The translations under genes and the position numbers were made by a program. The notes beneath the pieces were generated by a model, which was not told the origin of the DNA, made no database searches, and saw only the letters and a program-made list of their open reading frames with translations. Below, one piece after another: positions 6,192 to 6,318 of a stretch of 6,318 nt of DNA (positions are counted from its first letter, which is position 1; each line of letters starts with the position of its first letter). The DNA lies in contig JALZVC010000087.1 of NCBI GenBank assembly GCA_023301205.1, positions 1-6,318 of the forward strand. Reading direction: 5' to 3'. Source of the stretch: Flavobacteriaceae bacterium (GTDB lineage Bacteria > Bacteroidota > Bacteroidia > Flavobacteriales > Flavobacteriaceae).

Positions 6192-6318
6192 AGGCTTCCC
6201 TAAAAATAGGACAGTAATTAATTCGAATTTATTAATTTTAAATTCAAACTGTCACAATGAAACAAAGCAAATTTAGCGAGAGTCAAATTATCAAGGCTCT
6301 TAAGGAAAACGAACAAGG
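6192..6318 (+). mobile_element. Left end of an IS3-family insertion sequence (partial)
   Basis: The element is inferred from the transposase start at 6257 and the short leader before it. The segment aggcttccctaaaaatagg at 6192-6210 has the size, position and pyrimidine-then-A-run character of a terminal inverted repeat, but the right end is outside the window, so the boundary and any target duplication cannot be confirmed. IS3 elements usually begin with TG, which is not seen at this point; the true end may be a few bases away. A gacagt (6210-6215) and actgtc (6248-6253) pair brackets the leader, with the palindrome aattcgaatt (6220-6229) inside it. Confidence 0.6.
6257..6318 (+). CDS. IS3-family transposase OrfA, N-terminal fragment (cut by window end)
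   Basis: Only 20 complete codons are visible (MKQSKFSESQIIKALKENEQ). This is the characteristic start of IS3-family OrfA, where the KxSKFSESQI segment opens the helix-turn-helix that binds the element's ends; it most resembles the IS407-type subgroup. In complete elements OrfA is followed by OrfB, the DDE catalytic part, normally joined by a -1 ribosomal frameshift. None of that can be seen here. No Shine-Dalgarno sequence precedes the ATG. Whether the element is intact or active cannot be judged. Confidence 0.8.
   Translation, partial: MKQSKFSESQIIKALKENEQ

Noticed and set aside
1..6318. CRISPR array, tRNA or rRNA genes, toxin-antitoxin or defence system
   Set aside because: No regularly spaced repeats, cloverleaf-like or rRNA-like segments, or recognisable defence proteins were found on either strand.

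Overview
The window looks like ordinary chromosome from a member of the Bacteroidota, most likely a marine-type flavobacterium. The evidence is AT-rich DNA, start codons preceded by A-rich leaders with no Shine-Dalgarno sequence, promoter boxes close to the Bacteroidota -7 consensus TAnnTTTG, and an outer-membrane receptor with the phylum's typical order of domains (peptidase-regulatory-like domain, LDEVVV box, plug, barrel). Genus cannot be fixed from the sequence alone.

All the confident genes are on the + strand. Positions 72-2177 encode RecG, a complete branch-migration helicase. Positions 2292-2771 encode a helical 159-residue protein of unknown function with a GTG start. A 220-bp gap follows, holding a 33-codon ORF whose last third is encoded by a G/C-rich hairpin resembling a REP-type repeat. 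Positions 2992-3366 encode an ArsC-family thiol reductase with an unusual second cysteine. A 90-bp gap carries a perfect inverted repeat and a perfect TAnnTTTG box. Positions 3457-5982 encode an 841-residue TonB-dependent-receptor-type outer-membrane barrel protein. A 274-bp non-coding stretch (5983-6256) holds a degenerate repeat also found after recG, a hairpin and a 16-bp perfect palindrome. Immediately beyond these lies the left edge of an IS3-family insertion sequence, whose first transposase gene starts at 6257 and runs off the window.

The genes do not form one pathway. The gaps and separate promoter-like boxes suggest mostly independent transcription units: DNA repair, an unknown, redox or arsenate chemistry, envelope transport, then a mobile element. 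I found no convincing novel multi-gene system. The points most worth a second look are the repeats between genes, the two-cysteine ArsC variant and the IS junction beside a palindrome.
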